Shown here piece after piece: positions 46,237 to 54,596 of a stretch of DNA of 64,000 nt (position 1 is the first letter of the stretch; the number at the start of each line of letters is the position of its first letter). Source of the stretch: Streptococcus suis YS161 (GTDB lineage: Bacteria > Bacillota > Bacilli > Lactobacillales > Streptococcaceae); assembly GCF_002760245.1 (NCBI RefSeq), contig NZ_ASCA01000080.1, forward strand, positions 1-64,000, in the 5' to 3' direction. The position numbers were made by a program, and so were the translations under genes. The notes beneath the pieces are model-generated. The model was not told the origin of the DNA, searched no databases, and saw nothing but the letters and a program-made list of their open reading frames with translations.

Positions 46237-47097
46237 CTATTCAAATAGTTCTTTATAGATTTCTTCGGACTGGTGCTCCTGGATGCTAATATCCAAAATT
46301 TCCACCTGACAAGTCATGACTTGGTCAAGGTAGAAATGCAGACTGTGAACACTGGTGTCTACCTGAATGCTATCATTGGCCAAAGTCAGTCCCTTCACTT
46401 GCCCAAGTTTCTGATACACTGTCTGATTGTCACTAGTCTGAACGGCATATTGTCGCCCGACCTGTTCCAGTTTTCGCTCGATGATTTTTCCTTGTTTGAG
46501 AAAGAGGAGTTGGTCGGTTAGTTGATCCACCTCGTTTAATTGGTGGGAAGACACGATAATTGTTGAGCCATTCTTTGCTAGTTTCTGGAGCAATTTTCTG
46601 GTCTGGATGTAGCTGGTCGGGTCCAAGCCGTTCAAGGGTTCATCCAAGAGCATGACCTGGGGCTTGTTCATAATACCGATAGCCAGCAGGAGATGTTGTT
46701 TCATTCCCAGGGAATAATTTTTGACAGGGATCTTCACATAATCACGGATGCCGATTTCTTGGATGACTTCCTCAATCCGCTCTTTTGGTAAATCTTGGAT
46801 AGTTTGGACCAATCGCAAATGCTCCAGCCCAGTCAATTCAGGGTAGAGGACACGGTTGTCCTGCAGGTAGGCAAAGGTTCGATAGATAGTTGAGTCATTG
46901 TGCTTCTTGCCGTTTATAGAAATCTCTCCCGAATCAAAGGTTTGCAGGTTGGCAATGCAGTCTAAGAGGGTAGTCTTTCCAGCTCCATTTGGTCCAATCA
47001 AGGCCCAGATTCCAGGTTCCCCCAGTTCTAGGTTTAGCTGGTCAAGTATCTTCTTTTTTCCGTAGGATTTGCATAAATTGTGAATGGATAATCGCAT
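46237..47097 (-). CDS. ABC transporter ATPase
   Basis: This 286-aa ATPase has Walker A (GPNGAGKTT), Q-loop (AYLQDNRV), signature (YSLGMKQHL), Walker B (VMLLDEPL) and H-loop (VSSHQL). It lies between two membrane-subunit genes with gaps of 2 and 12 bp, so the three form one transporter. Confidence 0.85.
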   Translation of the reverse strand: MRLSIHNLCKSYGKKKILDQLNLELGEPGIWALIGPNGAGKTTLLDCIANLQTFDSGEISINGKKHNDSTIYRTFAYLQDNRVLYPELTGLEHLRLVQTIQDLPKERIEEVIQEIGIRDYVKIPVKNYSLGMKQHLLLAIGIMNKPQVMLLDEPLNGLDPTSYIQTRKLLQKLAKNGSTIIVSSHQLNEVDQLTDQLLFLKQGKIIERKLEQVGRQYAVQTSDNQTVYQKLGQVKGLTLANDSIQVDTSVHSLHFYLDQVMTCQVEILDISIQEHQSEEIYKELFE

Positions 47098-47099
47098 GG

Positions 47100-48317
47100 T
47101 TAGACCTCACTTTTTCTTGTCAGGAGATAGAATTGCAGACAATAGATGAGCAGGTTACTGATGAGCAGGACTGTAAAGACTTTTTGAATGCTGTATCCTG
47201 TTAATTGATGGTAGATGATAGCACTTCCGTCTGCCAGATTGCCTGCATTCCAAAGGCTGAATGGATTGAAGATATGGGGATAGAAGTTGGCACTGATAGC
47301 TATGCCTAGTGTGACAACCAGTCCAGCCAGTCCATTTTTTAAGACTCTAGCCAAGGTCTGTGCCACTCCCAGCAGAAATAGAAGGTAGAGATAGTGCATG
47401 CCACAGGCCAGCAAGATGATTTGATATATAGGTTTGATGGCTGTGGTGATAAAACTGTAAGTCAGTCCACTACTGCTATAGGTGGTAACGGGATAGATCC
47501 AGCTACTATTGCCATTTAGCAAAAATGCGATGAGAAAATGGCTCAGATAGAGGGTGAGAAAGAGGGCAGTATATAGTGTTAGGAAGGCTAGGTATTTATT
47601 GGTTGTAATTCGAATCCTAGTTAGCCCTAGGGTCTGTAAAAGGCGAATCTGTCGGCTAGTTCCCTGCTGGTCCTTGATGAAAAAATTGGTGAAAGTTAAG
47701 ATAAAGAGGGGAAGGGTGATGACAAGGCCTAGCTGTTTTTGACCCTGCCAGATTTCATGGCTAGTACCTTTTAAGGCCTGCTGGCCCAGGCTCTTGACGG
47801 TTTCTCTATCTACTTGTGTTTGGGGATTTTCAAAGGCTGTTAGGTAAAGCTCAGTTGGAAAGGCTGAGGGTATCTCCTTTTCTAGCAGATACTTGGAAAT
47901 CAAGAAGGTATTTTCGATGGTTTGAGGGGTAAATTCATAGTTTCGGTAGGAAAGGCTGACGTATCGGCCATCCTGCTGATAGTGCTGGATATTTTTCTCA
48001 TAAAAATAGGTCCAGTCCTCCTTCTTGACCGCCTCAATCTCCTTCTGGAAGTTGGCGATATAGTCTGTAAAGAATGTTTTTTCAGCCTGATAATCTTCTT
48101 CGCTGAGGGCTTGATTCTGATACTGTGTTTCTAAATCTTGAATGATGTTTTCAAAATTTTGGATGGTCTGCTCATGGTTCTGGATGGCCTTTAATTTGGC
48201 CTGGCGATTGTGGTAGCCTGCTAGAAAGGAACTAGCTAGGATTGCAATCAGCATGACCAAGATAGCGAACAAGGTTTTCTTGCTACGGAAAAATAGCTTT
48301 CCTTCAATTTGAAACAT
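47100..48317 (-). CDS. ABC-2 transporter membrane subunit A
   Basis: This 405-aa protein has one N-terminal helix, a coiled-coil-rich extracellular region of ~150 residues (EQTIQNFENIIQDLETQYQ) and a C-terminal block of about five helices. The ATG at 48317 is eight bases after GGAGG; an in-frame TTG at 48329 is less likely. It starts 45 bp after the small exported protein gene and is probably in the same transcript. Confidence 0.75.
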   Translation of the reverse strand: MFQIEGKLFFRSKKTLFAILVMLIAILASSFLAGYHNRQAKLKAIQNHEQTIQNFENIIQDLETQYQNQALSEEDYQAEKTFFTDYIANFQKEIEAVKKEDWTYFYEKNIQHYQQDGRYVSLSYRNYEFTPQTIENTFLISKYLLEKEIPSAFPTELYLTAFENPQTQVDRETVKSLGQQALKGTSHEIWQGQKQLGLVITLPLFILTFTNFFIKDQQGTSRQIRLLQTLGLTRIRITTNKYLAFLTLYTALFLTLYLSHFLIAFLLNGNSSWIYPVTTYSSSGLTYSFITTAIKPIYQIILLACGMHYLYLLFLLGVAQTLARVLKNGLAGLVVTLGIAISANFYPHIFNPFSLWNAGNLADGSAIIYHQLTGYSIQKVFTVLLISNLLIYCLQFYLLTRKSEV

Positions 48318-48362
48318 AGATACCTCCAAAAGAGAAGAGATTGTAGGGGAAGATTTTAATTT

Positions 48363-48635
48363 TTATCTAGAGATGGTTCCTGAATAATATGCTAAGTAAC
48401 TACCGTCACTGTTTTTTTGATAATCGGTTAAGCGTAAAGAGCCAGAGTATCTTACACCGTTTCGAAATTCTTCGTAGTATCTAGTTTGAGTTAGCTTTTT
48501 AACTACGAATAATTTTCTGTCAATGTAATAGGAACGAGGGATTGCTGCCACTCTTAGCGAGGTTTCAGCATTTACAGATAGAGTTGTAGTTGTTACTATT
48601 GGGCTAATGATAGATAGTAGCAAGGCTGAACGCAA
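48363..48635 (-). CDS. Small exported protein of unknown function (~90 aa)
   Basis: The frame encodes a signal peptide ending VNAE and a ~65-residue mature part with a YSGSL-like and AYYSGTIS motif and many Tyr/Arg, without cysteines. In this frame the only start is a TTG at 48635 without a ribosome site. An ATG at 48648 lies one base out of frame before a run of five A; four A would restore an ordinary signal-peptide start (MKIVLRSALL). So either a frameshift mutation, slippage, or a TTG start. It precedes an ABC-2 operon and is divergent from RNPP regulator 3, so it may be a secreted effector. Confidence 0.55.
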   Translation of the reverse strand: MRSALLLSIISPIVTTTTLSVNAETSLRVAAIPRSYYIDRKLFVVKKLTQTRYYEEFRNGVRYSGSLRLTDYQKNSDGSYLAYYSGTISR

Positions 48636-48719
48636 AACAATTTTTCATGTTATATTCTACATTTATTTATGGAAAGCCTCTTCTCTACATACTATTATAT
48701 TAATTTTTCAGACATAGTC

Positions 48720-48753
48720 AATATAAAAAATGAAAATTTTAATATAAAAATGA
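48720..48753. promoter_or_regulatory. Direct repeats in the divergent region (candidate operator)
   Basis: AATATAAAAAATGA (48720-48733) and AATATAAAAATGA (48741-48753) are spaced 21 bp start to start, two helical turns, between the small exported protein gene and RNPP regulator 3. TATAAT at 48776-48781 serves the regulator. Confidence 0.4.
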
Positions 48754-48807
48754 TGATATTCATTTTAAAATAGAGTATAATATTCTTAAATAAATTTGGA
48801 GTATGTT

Positions 48808-49680
48808 ATGAATAGTATAAGTGGTAGTCGTTTTAAGCAACGAAGAAAAGAACTTGGACTGACTCAGAGTGCCTTAGCTAAGGATATTTGTGAGCAGAGT
48901 TTGATTAGTAGAATTGAAAATACCAACCTTTCTCCCTCATCGGAAATCCTTTTTCTACTGTCTAATAGGCTGGGTGTGACCATGAATTATTTTTTTGAGG
49001 AATTTGTTCAAGAAAGTAGGCATAGTATAGGAAAAATACGAACTATTTTCTCCCAACAATTGCTTCTCAGAAATTATGAAATTGTAGAGCAATTGTATGT
49101 GAAAGAGGTGGAAAGCAGGCACTTATTGAATGAGGAAGATAAGTCTTATTTAGATTATATTTTTATCTTGGTTCAATTTTACTTATACAATGAAAGGGAT
49201 TTTGCGACAAAAGAGTTTGATAGACTAAGTGCCATTATCGCTCCTCATTACTATTTTTATTTAGATTTTTTGAACAGCTACGCCAGTTTTCTAGGTGAAG
49301 TTGGTGAAGATGCCAAATATATGGAGTTGGTCAGCAATGTAAAATCAGAGGTGAATAAGCTTGATTTATCAATCAATGCTGACTTTCAAGCCTATATAAA
49401 GATTGGTTACAATTATGCTAGATTTCTTCTAAAACGAAAACAGACGAACTTAGCTTTAGATGAAGTGACAGAACTGATTAACCAATTGAATGCTTATAAT
49501 AGTAGTTTTTTATTGCCAGATTTACTATGTTTGTTGGGGAATATCAGCAAAGGCTTATTGAGAGAAGATGAAGTTTTAGATCTGTATGAGCAGGCACTAG
49601 TTTTATACAAGTTACAAGGAAATACAAAGTTATATTTGTCATTGAAGAATTTTTTAGTAACAATGGGTAAGGAAATATAG
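48808..49680 (+). CDS. RNPP (TprA/PlcR-like) transcriptional regulator 3
   Basis: This 290-aa protein has an HTH_3 domain (~8-60: RRKELGLTQSALAKD, ISRIENT, MNYFFEE) and a TPR-like helical domain for peptide binding. GGAG lies six bases before the ATG. It is followed after 33 bp by a gene for a short secreted peptide resembling PhrA, so this is a regulator-pheromone pair as in pneumococcal TprA/PhrA. In that system TprA represses until the imported peptide binds. The divergent exported protein plus ABC operon is the likely target. Confidence 0.85.
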   Translation: MNSISGSRFKQRRKELGLTQSALAKDICEQSLISRIENTNLSPSSEILFLLSNRLGVTMNYFFEEFVQESRHSIGKIRTIFSQQLLLRNYEIVEQLYVKEVESRHLLNEEDKSYLDYIFILVQFYLYNERDFATKEFDRLSAIIAPHYYFYLDFLNSYASFLGEVGEDAKYMELVSNVKSEVNKLDLSINADFQAYIKIGYNYARFLLKRKQTNLALDEVTELINQLNAYNSSFLLPDLLCLLGNISKGLLREDEVLDLYEQALVLYKLQGNTKLYLSLKNFLVTMGKEI

Positions 49681-49713
49681 TGAAAAATTAGTTATATCAA
49701 AAAGGAGGTATGT

Positions 49714-49842
49714 ATGAAACGGATAGTTACAATGATTTGTCTACTTCTCGCAATCGCAATAGTAATCATTCCCCTTAAACGAACCGTTACGAGAAGTTCT
49801 GATGGATTTGATCCTGGGGGAATTAATATTATGAAAAAATAA
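49714..49842 (+). CDS. PhrA-like secreted signalling peptide precursor (42 aa)
   Basis: This 42-codon ORF starts after a perfect AAAGGAGG. It encodes a basic N-terminus (MKRIV), a hydrophobic export segment (ICLLLAIAIVIIPL), a short basic linker and a polar C-terminus SSDGFDPGGINIMKK. The core S-D-G-F-D-P-G aligns with S-N-G-L-D-V-G of pneumococcal PhrA (mature SNGLDVGKAD, from memory). The position right after a TprA-like regulator is the diagnostic layout. The mature peptide, its processing and uptake (probably by Ami/Opp) are inferred. Confidence 0.75.
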   Translation: MKRIVTMICLLLAIAIVIIPLKRTVTRSSDGFDPGGINIMKK

Positions 49843-49847
49843 AGAAC

Positions 49848-49876
49848 TTGAATATCTTTATTAAATTTGATATACT
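49848..49876 (+). promoter_or_regulatory. Promoter of the 49.9-kb gene
   Basis: TTGAAT (49848-49853) and TATACT (49871-49876) are 17 bp apart, followed by AAGGAGGG and the ATG at 49906. Confidence 0.75.
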
Positions 49877-49905
49877 AAATTTATCAAAAACAAGGAGGGT
49901 CTTTT

Positions 49906-50241
49906 ATGGAAAAGACACAGATTATTCAAGACGTTTTGGCTCTCATTCAAGACTTGAATCGGGCCTTCCAAGCAGATAAAGTAGGAACAGCTGATGAGCA
50001 ACGGTTCCAACATAATTTGACAGAGACGACACGCATATTGTCGGAGGCTAAAATGGTTACCAATACAGAACTGATTGCGATTGAGAAATTTTATCGTTCG
50101 ACCAGTTTTCTAGTTGGACTGGGCGACCTGCGGTTGAGTGAGACTAGCAGGCAGGTTTGGCAGGCCTTCGATCGCTATTACTACCAAACGATCAGAGAAG
50201 AACTCAAACTCTATGGTGGCTCTGCCATTGCCCAAGTATAA
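49906..50241 (+). CDS. Small helical cytoplasmic protein, function unknown
   Basis: This 111-aa protein has no signal or membrane segment and is predicted to be nearly all helical, with charged amphipathic repeats (DVLALIQDLNRAF, LTETTRILSEAKM, SRQVWQAFDRYYY). Size and helix content recall class-II bacteriocin immunity proteins, but I see no diagnostic motif. It has its own promoter and terminator, just after the peptide-regulator pair. Confidence 0.55.
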   Translation: MEKTQIIQDVLALIQDLNRAFQADKVGTADEQRFQHNLTETTRILSEAKMVTNTELIAIEKFYRSTSFLVGLGDLRLSETSRQVWQAFDRYYYQTIREELKLYGGSAIAQV

Positions 50242-50250
50242 TAGATGTTA

Positions 50251-50275
50251 AGAGGGGGTAAGCACCCTCTCTTTA
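50251..50275 (+). terminator. Terminator of the 49.9-kb gene
   Basis: AGAGGG and CCCTCT around an 8-nt loop are followed by CTTTA. The next -10 (TATAAT, 50279) follows at once. Confidence 0.6.
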
Positions 50276-50309
50276 TGTTATAATATTACTAAGAAAAGCG
50301 AGGTGTACC

Positions 50310-51011
50310 ATGTCCTATATCCAAGTAAAGAATTCTTCGAAATATTATCAGATGGGGGATGCGACCATTGTGGCCAATGACAGCGTGTCCTTTGAGATTG
50401 AACAGGGGGAGCTGGTCATCATTCTTGGCTCATCTGGTGCGGGCAAATCCACTCTGCTCAATATCTTGGGAGGCATGGACAGCAACGATGAGGGGGAGGT
50501 CTGGGTTGACGGTGTGGACATTGCCAAGCTGTCAAGTCATGAACTGACCAATTATCGTAGAGACGATGTGGGTTTTGTCTTTCAGTTTTACAATCTGGTT
50601 GCCAATCTGACCGCCAAGGAAAATGTGGAATTAGCTGCAGAAATCGTCAAGGATGCCTTGGATGCTGAGGAAGTCTTGGAACAGGTCGGACTCGTTCACC
50701 GAATCAATAATTTCCCTGCTCAGCTTTCAGGCGGTGAACAACAACGTGTGGCCATTGCCCGTGCCGTTGCCAAAAAGCCTAAAATTTTGCTTTGCGATGA
50801 ACCAACTGGCGCTCTGGACTACCATACAGGTAAGCAGGTCTTGCAAATCCTACAAGATATGTCCCGCACACAAGGGGCGACGGTGATCATCGTTACCCAC
50901 AATAGTTCCCTAGCCCCTATTGCAGACAGGGTCATTCGAATGCGGGATGCCCGTGTGCATTCGGTCGAGCTGAACGCAGAACCGCAGGATATTGCTAGTC
51001 TAGAATATTAG
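50310..51011 (+). CDS. ABC transporter ATPase (MacB/LolD type)
   Basis: This 233-aa ATPase of the LolD/FtsE family has Walker A (GSSGAGKST), Q-loop (FVFQFYNL), signature (LSGGEQQRV), Walker B ([12 protein letters not shown]) and H-loop (VTHN). It overlaps the large permease reading frame and drives it, probably as a mechanotransmission-type pump and not an importer. Confidence 0.88.
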   Translation: MSYIQVKNSSKYYQMGDATIVANDSVSFEIEQGELVIILGSSGAGKSTLLNILGGMDSNDEGEVWVDGVDIAKLSSHELTNYRRDDVGFVFQFYNLVANLTAKENVELAAEIVKDALDAEEVLEQVGLVHRINNFPAQLSGGEQQRVAIARAVAKKPKILLCDEPTGALDYHTGKQVLQILQDMSRTQGATVIIVTHNSSLAPIADRVIRMRDARVHSVELNAEPQDIASLEY

Positions 51012-51022
51012 TGGGTGAAACT

Positions 51023-54000
51023 ATGAAAAAGAAAATCTACTGGAAGGATATGAGGCAATCTCTGCTTTCTTCCAAGGGGCGTTTTTTGTCCATATTTAGC
51101 CTGATGATGCTAGGAGCTCTAGCTTTGACAGGTCTGAAAGTAACAGCTCCCAATATGGAAAAGACGGCCCAAGCCTATATAGCCAGTCATCGAACGATGG
51201 ATTTGGCGGTAATTTCAAGTCTGGGACTTAGTCAAGCTGACCTTGACGAATTAGAAACGATAGAAGGTGCTACTCTTGAAGCGGGCTACTTTAAAGATGT
51301 GATTACTAATGAAGGCCAGACTGCAATTCGGTTGTTTTCAGCACCCAAGACCCTATCGACCTATAAGCTAGTAGCAGGGGAAATGCCCAGCCAAAAGGGG
51401 CAAATAGCCCTATCAGCTTCTTTAAAAAATCGTTACAAATTGGACGATACATTTCAAGTAACCGAGCCTGACAAGGATGGCACCATCCTGACCCAAATCA
51501 CCTTTAAAGTTGTGGGCTTTGTCGCATCAGCAGAAATTTGGGACAATGAAACCATGGGCATGGCTGCAAGTGGTGATGGGCAGTTAGGTGGCTATGGCCT
51601 TGTTAGTCAGGATACCTTCAAATCAGAAGTTTACACTATTGCCCGTATTCGCTATGATGATTTGGTTGATTTACCATATTACAGTCAGGCCTATCAAGAT
51701 AGGTTGGACCAGCACCAAGAAGACTTAGAAAAGTTATTGGCTAACAATGATGAACAACGATTGGCAACTATTCAGTCAGATGGACAGACAGATATTTCAA
51801 AAGGGGAAGAGGAAATTGCTCAGGCTCAATCCCAGCTGGATCAAGCAGCAGGAGAATTGGCATCTGGGAAAGACCAGCTCGCAAGTGGTCGTAGAGAGTT
51901 TGCGCGTGGTAGGGCCAAACTAGTTCAGTCGGAAATGGAATTGCGAACCGTCCTTGCTCAATTATTACAAACCAAGTTTCAATTGGATGAAAGTAAAAAA
52001 GAGTTGGACAGCCAGAAGGATAAACTAGACCAAAGCAAATCTTTTTTGGATGTAAGTCACGAGGGACTACTTGAAACTGCTCAACGCTTGGAAAGTGCCA
52101 AACAGCAACTGGATTCCCAAAATGCCCAACTGAGTCAGACCGCATCTCAGATTTCCACAGGGCGAGCTAGTTGGTTTCAAGCTCAGAAAGAGTTAGACCT
52201 TGAAATTGCCAATCACTTGCAAGAAGGCCAAACCCTCTCAGACTATCCTGACTTATTGGCTAGACAGGAAGGTTTGGATGTTGAGAAAAGCCGATTAGAC
52301 CAAATGGAATCTGCACATGAGCAGGCCAACCAAGCCTATTTACAAGGTTATGATTACTATCAAACCAAACAAAATGAATACAATAGCAATCTAGCCCAGT
52401 ACCAAACTTGGAATCAAGAATATCAGGCAGGTTTGGCTCGTTATCAAGCAGGTTTGAGTCAGTATGAACAAGGCATTGCAGCCTACAATAAAGGAGTAGA
52501 AGACTATGAATGGGGACTGAGTCAGTTAGAGTCTTCAAATCAACTGCTCCGTCAGGAAGAACTCCGTTTGGAGGAGGCTGATAAAGAGTTAAGTCGAGCT
52601 CAATCCCAATTTTCTGAGAAGAAAGCCACGGCTAATCAAGAAATTAGCCAAGCTCAAACCGAGATTGCTCAGGCTAAATCCGACTTAAGTAAGCTGGAAA
52701 AAGCGCCCTATCAGGTCTATACTCGCTCAAGCCTACCAGGTGGGGATGGCTATACTACCTATAGCAATGCGACTAGGTCTATTGCTGCAGTGGGCAATGT
52801 CTTCCCAGTTGTTCTCTACCTTGTCGCAGCTCTAGTGACTTTTACCACCATGGCCCGTTTTGTCGATGAAGAGCGAACACAGTCAGGTCTCCTCAAGGCC
52901 CTTGGCTATACGAATAGACAGATTATGACTAAGTTCATTCTCTATGGTTTGGCGGCAGGTCTGGTAGGAACAATAGTCGGTATAATAGCAGGTAATCTCC
53001 TCTTGTCTCCACTTATTTCCAACATTATTACGCAGACAACCGTGATTGGACCAGCTAAACTTCATTTTTATCCCCTTTGGACAGGTTTAGCCTTGCTCCT
53101 GTCTTTGGCTTCCTCGGTCCTGCCAGCTTACTTGGTGGCTCGTCGGGAGCTGACAGAAAAACCTGCTCAGCTACTTTTACCTAAGCCACCTGTTACAGGC
53201 TCCAGCATTTGGCTAGAAAAATGGCCAGCTATCTGGTCGCGTCTAAGTTTTACCCATAAGGTGACAGCCCGCAATATCTTCCGCTACAAGCTTCGTATGC
53301 TTATGACCATCTTTGGAGTAGCAGGGACCGTCGCCCTTCTTTTTGGAGGACTGGGTATCCGTTCCTCCATCTCAGGAGTTGTCCAACGACAGTTTGGGAA
53401 GCTGATCCATTATGATATGTTGGTGGTGGAAAATAGCAGAGCTACTGAGGAAGAGTTGGATAAGTTAACATATTTTCTTCAGTCAGATCAGGTTCGGCAA
53501 TCTTTGCCAGTGGCTTTTGAACAGCTCCATCAAACGGTGGAAGAAAACGGTCAGAGAAAGAATTTATCGATTAGTCTCTACATTTCAGACCGTCGGGATT
53601 TTGGAAATCAAGTCAGTCTGGAAAGTTCGACAGGTCAGCCTATTAAACTGAGTGACAGGGGGATTGTTCTCACAGAAAAATTGGCGCAAATCTACGGGGT
53701 CTCAGTTGGTGATAAGTTATCACTGACCTTGGAAGATAAGGAAGTTTCAGTCAGGGTAGAGGCTGTGGCTGATATGTACGCAGGACATTTTATCTATATG
53801 ACAGATAGCTACTACGAACAAGTGACCAGCAAGCAGAAGATTGCCAATGCCTATTTGGTTCAGTTGAAAGACAGGCAGTTGGGGCATATTCAGACTCTTG
53901 CAAGTCAACTCCTAGCGATGCCAGCAGTCAGAAGTTTGGTTCAAAATACTTCTCTTATAGACATGCTTACCACGATTGCGGGCTCGCTTCAGACCATCAT

Positions 54001-54388
54001 GACCATTCTAGTCATTCTATCCATCTTGCTTGGCTTGGTTATTCTTTACAACCTTACAATTATCAATATGTCCGAACGGATTCGTGAATTATCCACTATC
54101 AAGGTACTGGGCTTCCACAATAAAGAGGTGACCATGTACATCTATCGTGAAACCATTGCCCTTTCGCTGATTGGTATGTTGGTTGGACTGGTTGGCGGTA
54201 TTTATCTCCACAAGCTCCTTCTTGCCATGATTGGTTCGGACAGTATCCGATTCAATCCATCTGTCGGACTAGAAGTCTATCTCATTCCTATCTTAGCCAT
54301 TAGTGGAATTTTGGCTGCTCTTGGTTGGTACGTCAATCACCATCTGAGAAAGGTGGATATGCTGGAGGCCTTGAAGTCAGTTGATTAG
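51023..54388 (+). CDS. FtsX/MacB-like ABC permease with long coiled coil
   Basis: This 1121-aa membrane protein has one N-terminal helix (~20-42) and a large extracellular region that includes a heptad-rich segment (about 250-560: repeated AQSQLDQAA, SKKELDSQKDKLDQS, LEEADKELSRAQS). A block of FtsX-type helices (~590-710) follows, then a second extracellular domain after a helix at ~760, and three C-terminal helices. Such long coiled-coil permeases may reach through the cell wall. The ATG at 51023 and a GTG at 51011 are both possible. Its stop codon is the first base triplet of a 170-bp repeat. Confidence 0.82.
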   Translation: MKKKIYWKDMRQSLLSSKGRFLSIFSLMMLGALALTGLKVTAPNMEKTAQAYIASHRTMDLAVISSLGLSQADLDELETIEGATLEAGYFKDVITNEGQTAIRLFSAPKTLSTYKLVAGEMPSQKGQIALSASLKNRYKLDDTFQVTEPDKDGTILTQITFKVVGFVASAEIWDNETMGMAASGDGQLGGYGLVSQDTFKSEVYTIARIRYDDLVDLPYYSQAYQDRLDQHQEDLEKLLANNDEQRLATIQSDGQTDISKGEEEIAQAQSQLDQAAGELASGKDQLASGRREFARGRAKLVQSEMELRTVLAQLLQTKFQLDESKKELDSQKDKLDQSKSFLDVSHEGLLETAQRLESAKQQLDSQNAQLSQTASQISTGRASWFQAQKELDLEIANHLQEGQTLSDYPDLLARQEGLDVEKSRLDQMESAHEQANQAYLQGYDYYQTKQNEYNSNLAQYQTWNQEYQAGLARYQAGLSQYEQGIAAYNKGVEDYEWGLSQLESSNQLLRQEELRLEEADKELSRAQSQFSEKKATANQEISQAQTEIAQAKSDLSKLEKAPYQVYTRSSLPGGDGYTTYSNATRSIAAVGNVFPVVLYLVAALVTFTTMARFVDEERTQSGLLKALGYTNRQIMTKFILYGLAAGLVGTIVGIIAGNLLLSPLISNIITQTTVIGPAKLHFYPLWTGLALLLSLASSVLPAYLVARRELTEKPAQLLLPKPPVTGSSIWLEKWPAIWSRLSFTHKVTARNIFRYKLRMLMTIFGVAGTVALLFGGLGIRSSISGVVQRQFGKLIHYDMLVVENSRATEEELDKLTYFLQSDQVRQSLPVAFEQLHQTVEENGQRKNLSISLYISDRRDFGNQVSLESSTGQPIKLSDRGIVLTEKLAQIYGVSVGDKLSLTLEDKEVSVRVEAVADMYAGHFIYMTDSYYEQVTSKQKIANAYLVQLKDRQLGHIQTLASQLLAMPAVRSLVQNTSLIDMLTTIAGSLQTIMTILVILSILLGLVILYNLTIINMSERIRELSTIKVLGFHNKEVTMYIYRETIALSLIGMLVGLVGGIYLHKLLLAMIGSDSIRFNPSVGLEVYLIPILAISGILAALGWYVNHHLRKVDMLEALKSVD

Positions 54389-54558
54389 GGAGTGGGAAAG
54401 AACTCGAGTGGTCTAAAAAGAGTTCGTCTTCCCGCCCCCGCACAGTTGATTAGGTCAGATTTGGAGTGTAAAACACGAACAAATTCGCCAATCAACCACT
54501 GCGCTGAGATGTTGACACGAACCCTGAGAAGCGAGGTTAAGCTTTTTGCCCAGCCTCT
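54386..54558 (+). repeat. GGGAGTGGG hairpin repeat, copy after the permease gene
   Basis: It starts TAGGGAGTGGGAAAGAACTCG, with the TAG serving as the stop of the permease, and ends CCCAGCCTCT. It shares most of its length with 33480-33650, including AATCAACCACTGCGCTGAG. Confidence 0.85.
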
Positions 54559-54581
54559 TTGCAAACATAAGTCTAGAAATA

Positions 54582-54590
54582 TGCTATAAT
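54582..54590 (+). promoter_or_regulatory. Extended -10, leaderless start
   Basis: TGCTATAAT ends six bases before the ATG at 54597, the same spacing as at 4294 and 55965. Confidence 0.7.
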
Positions 54591-54596
54591 CATCTC

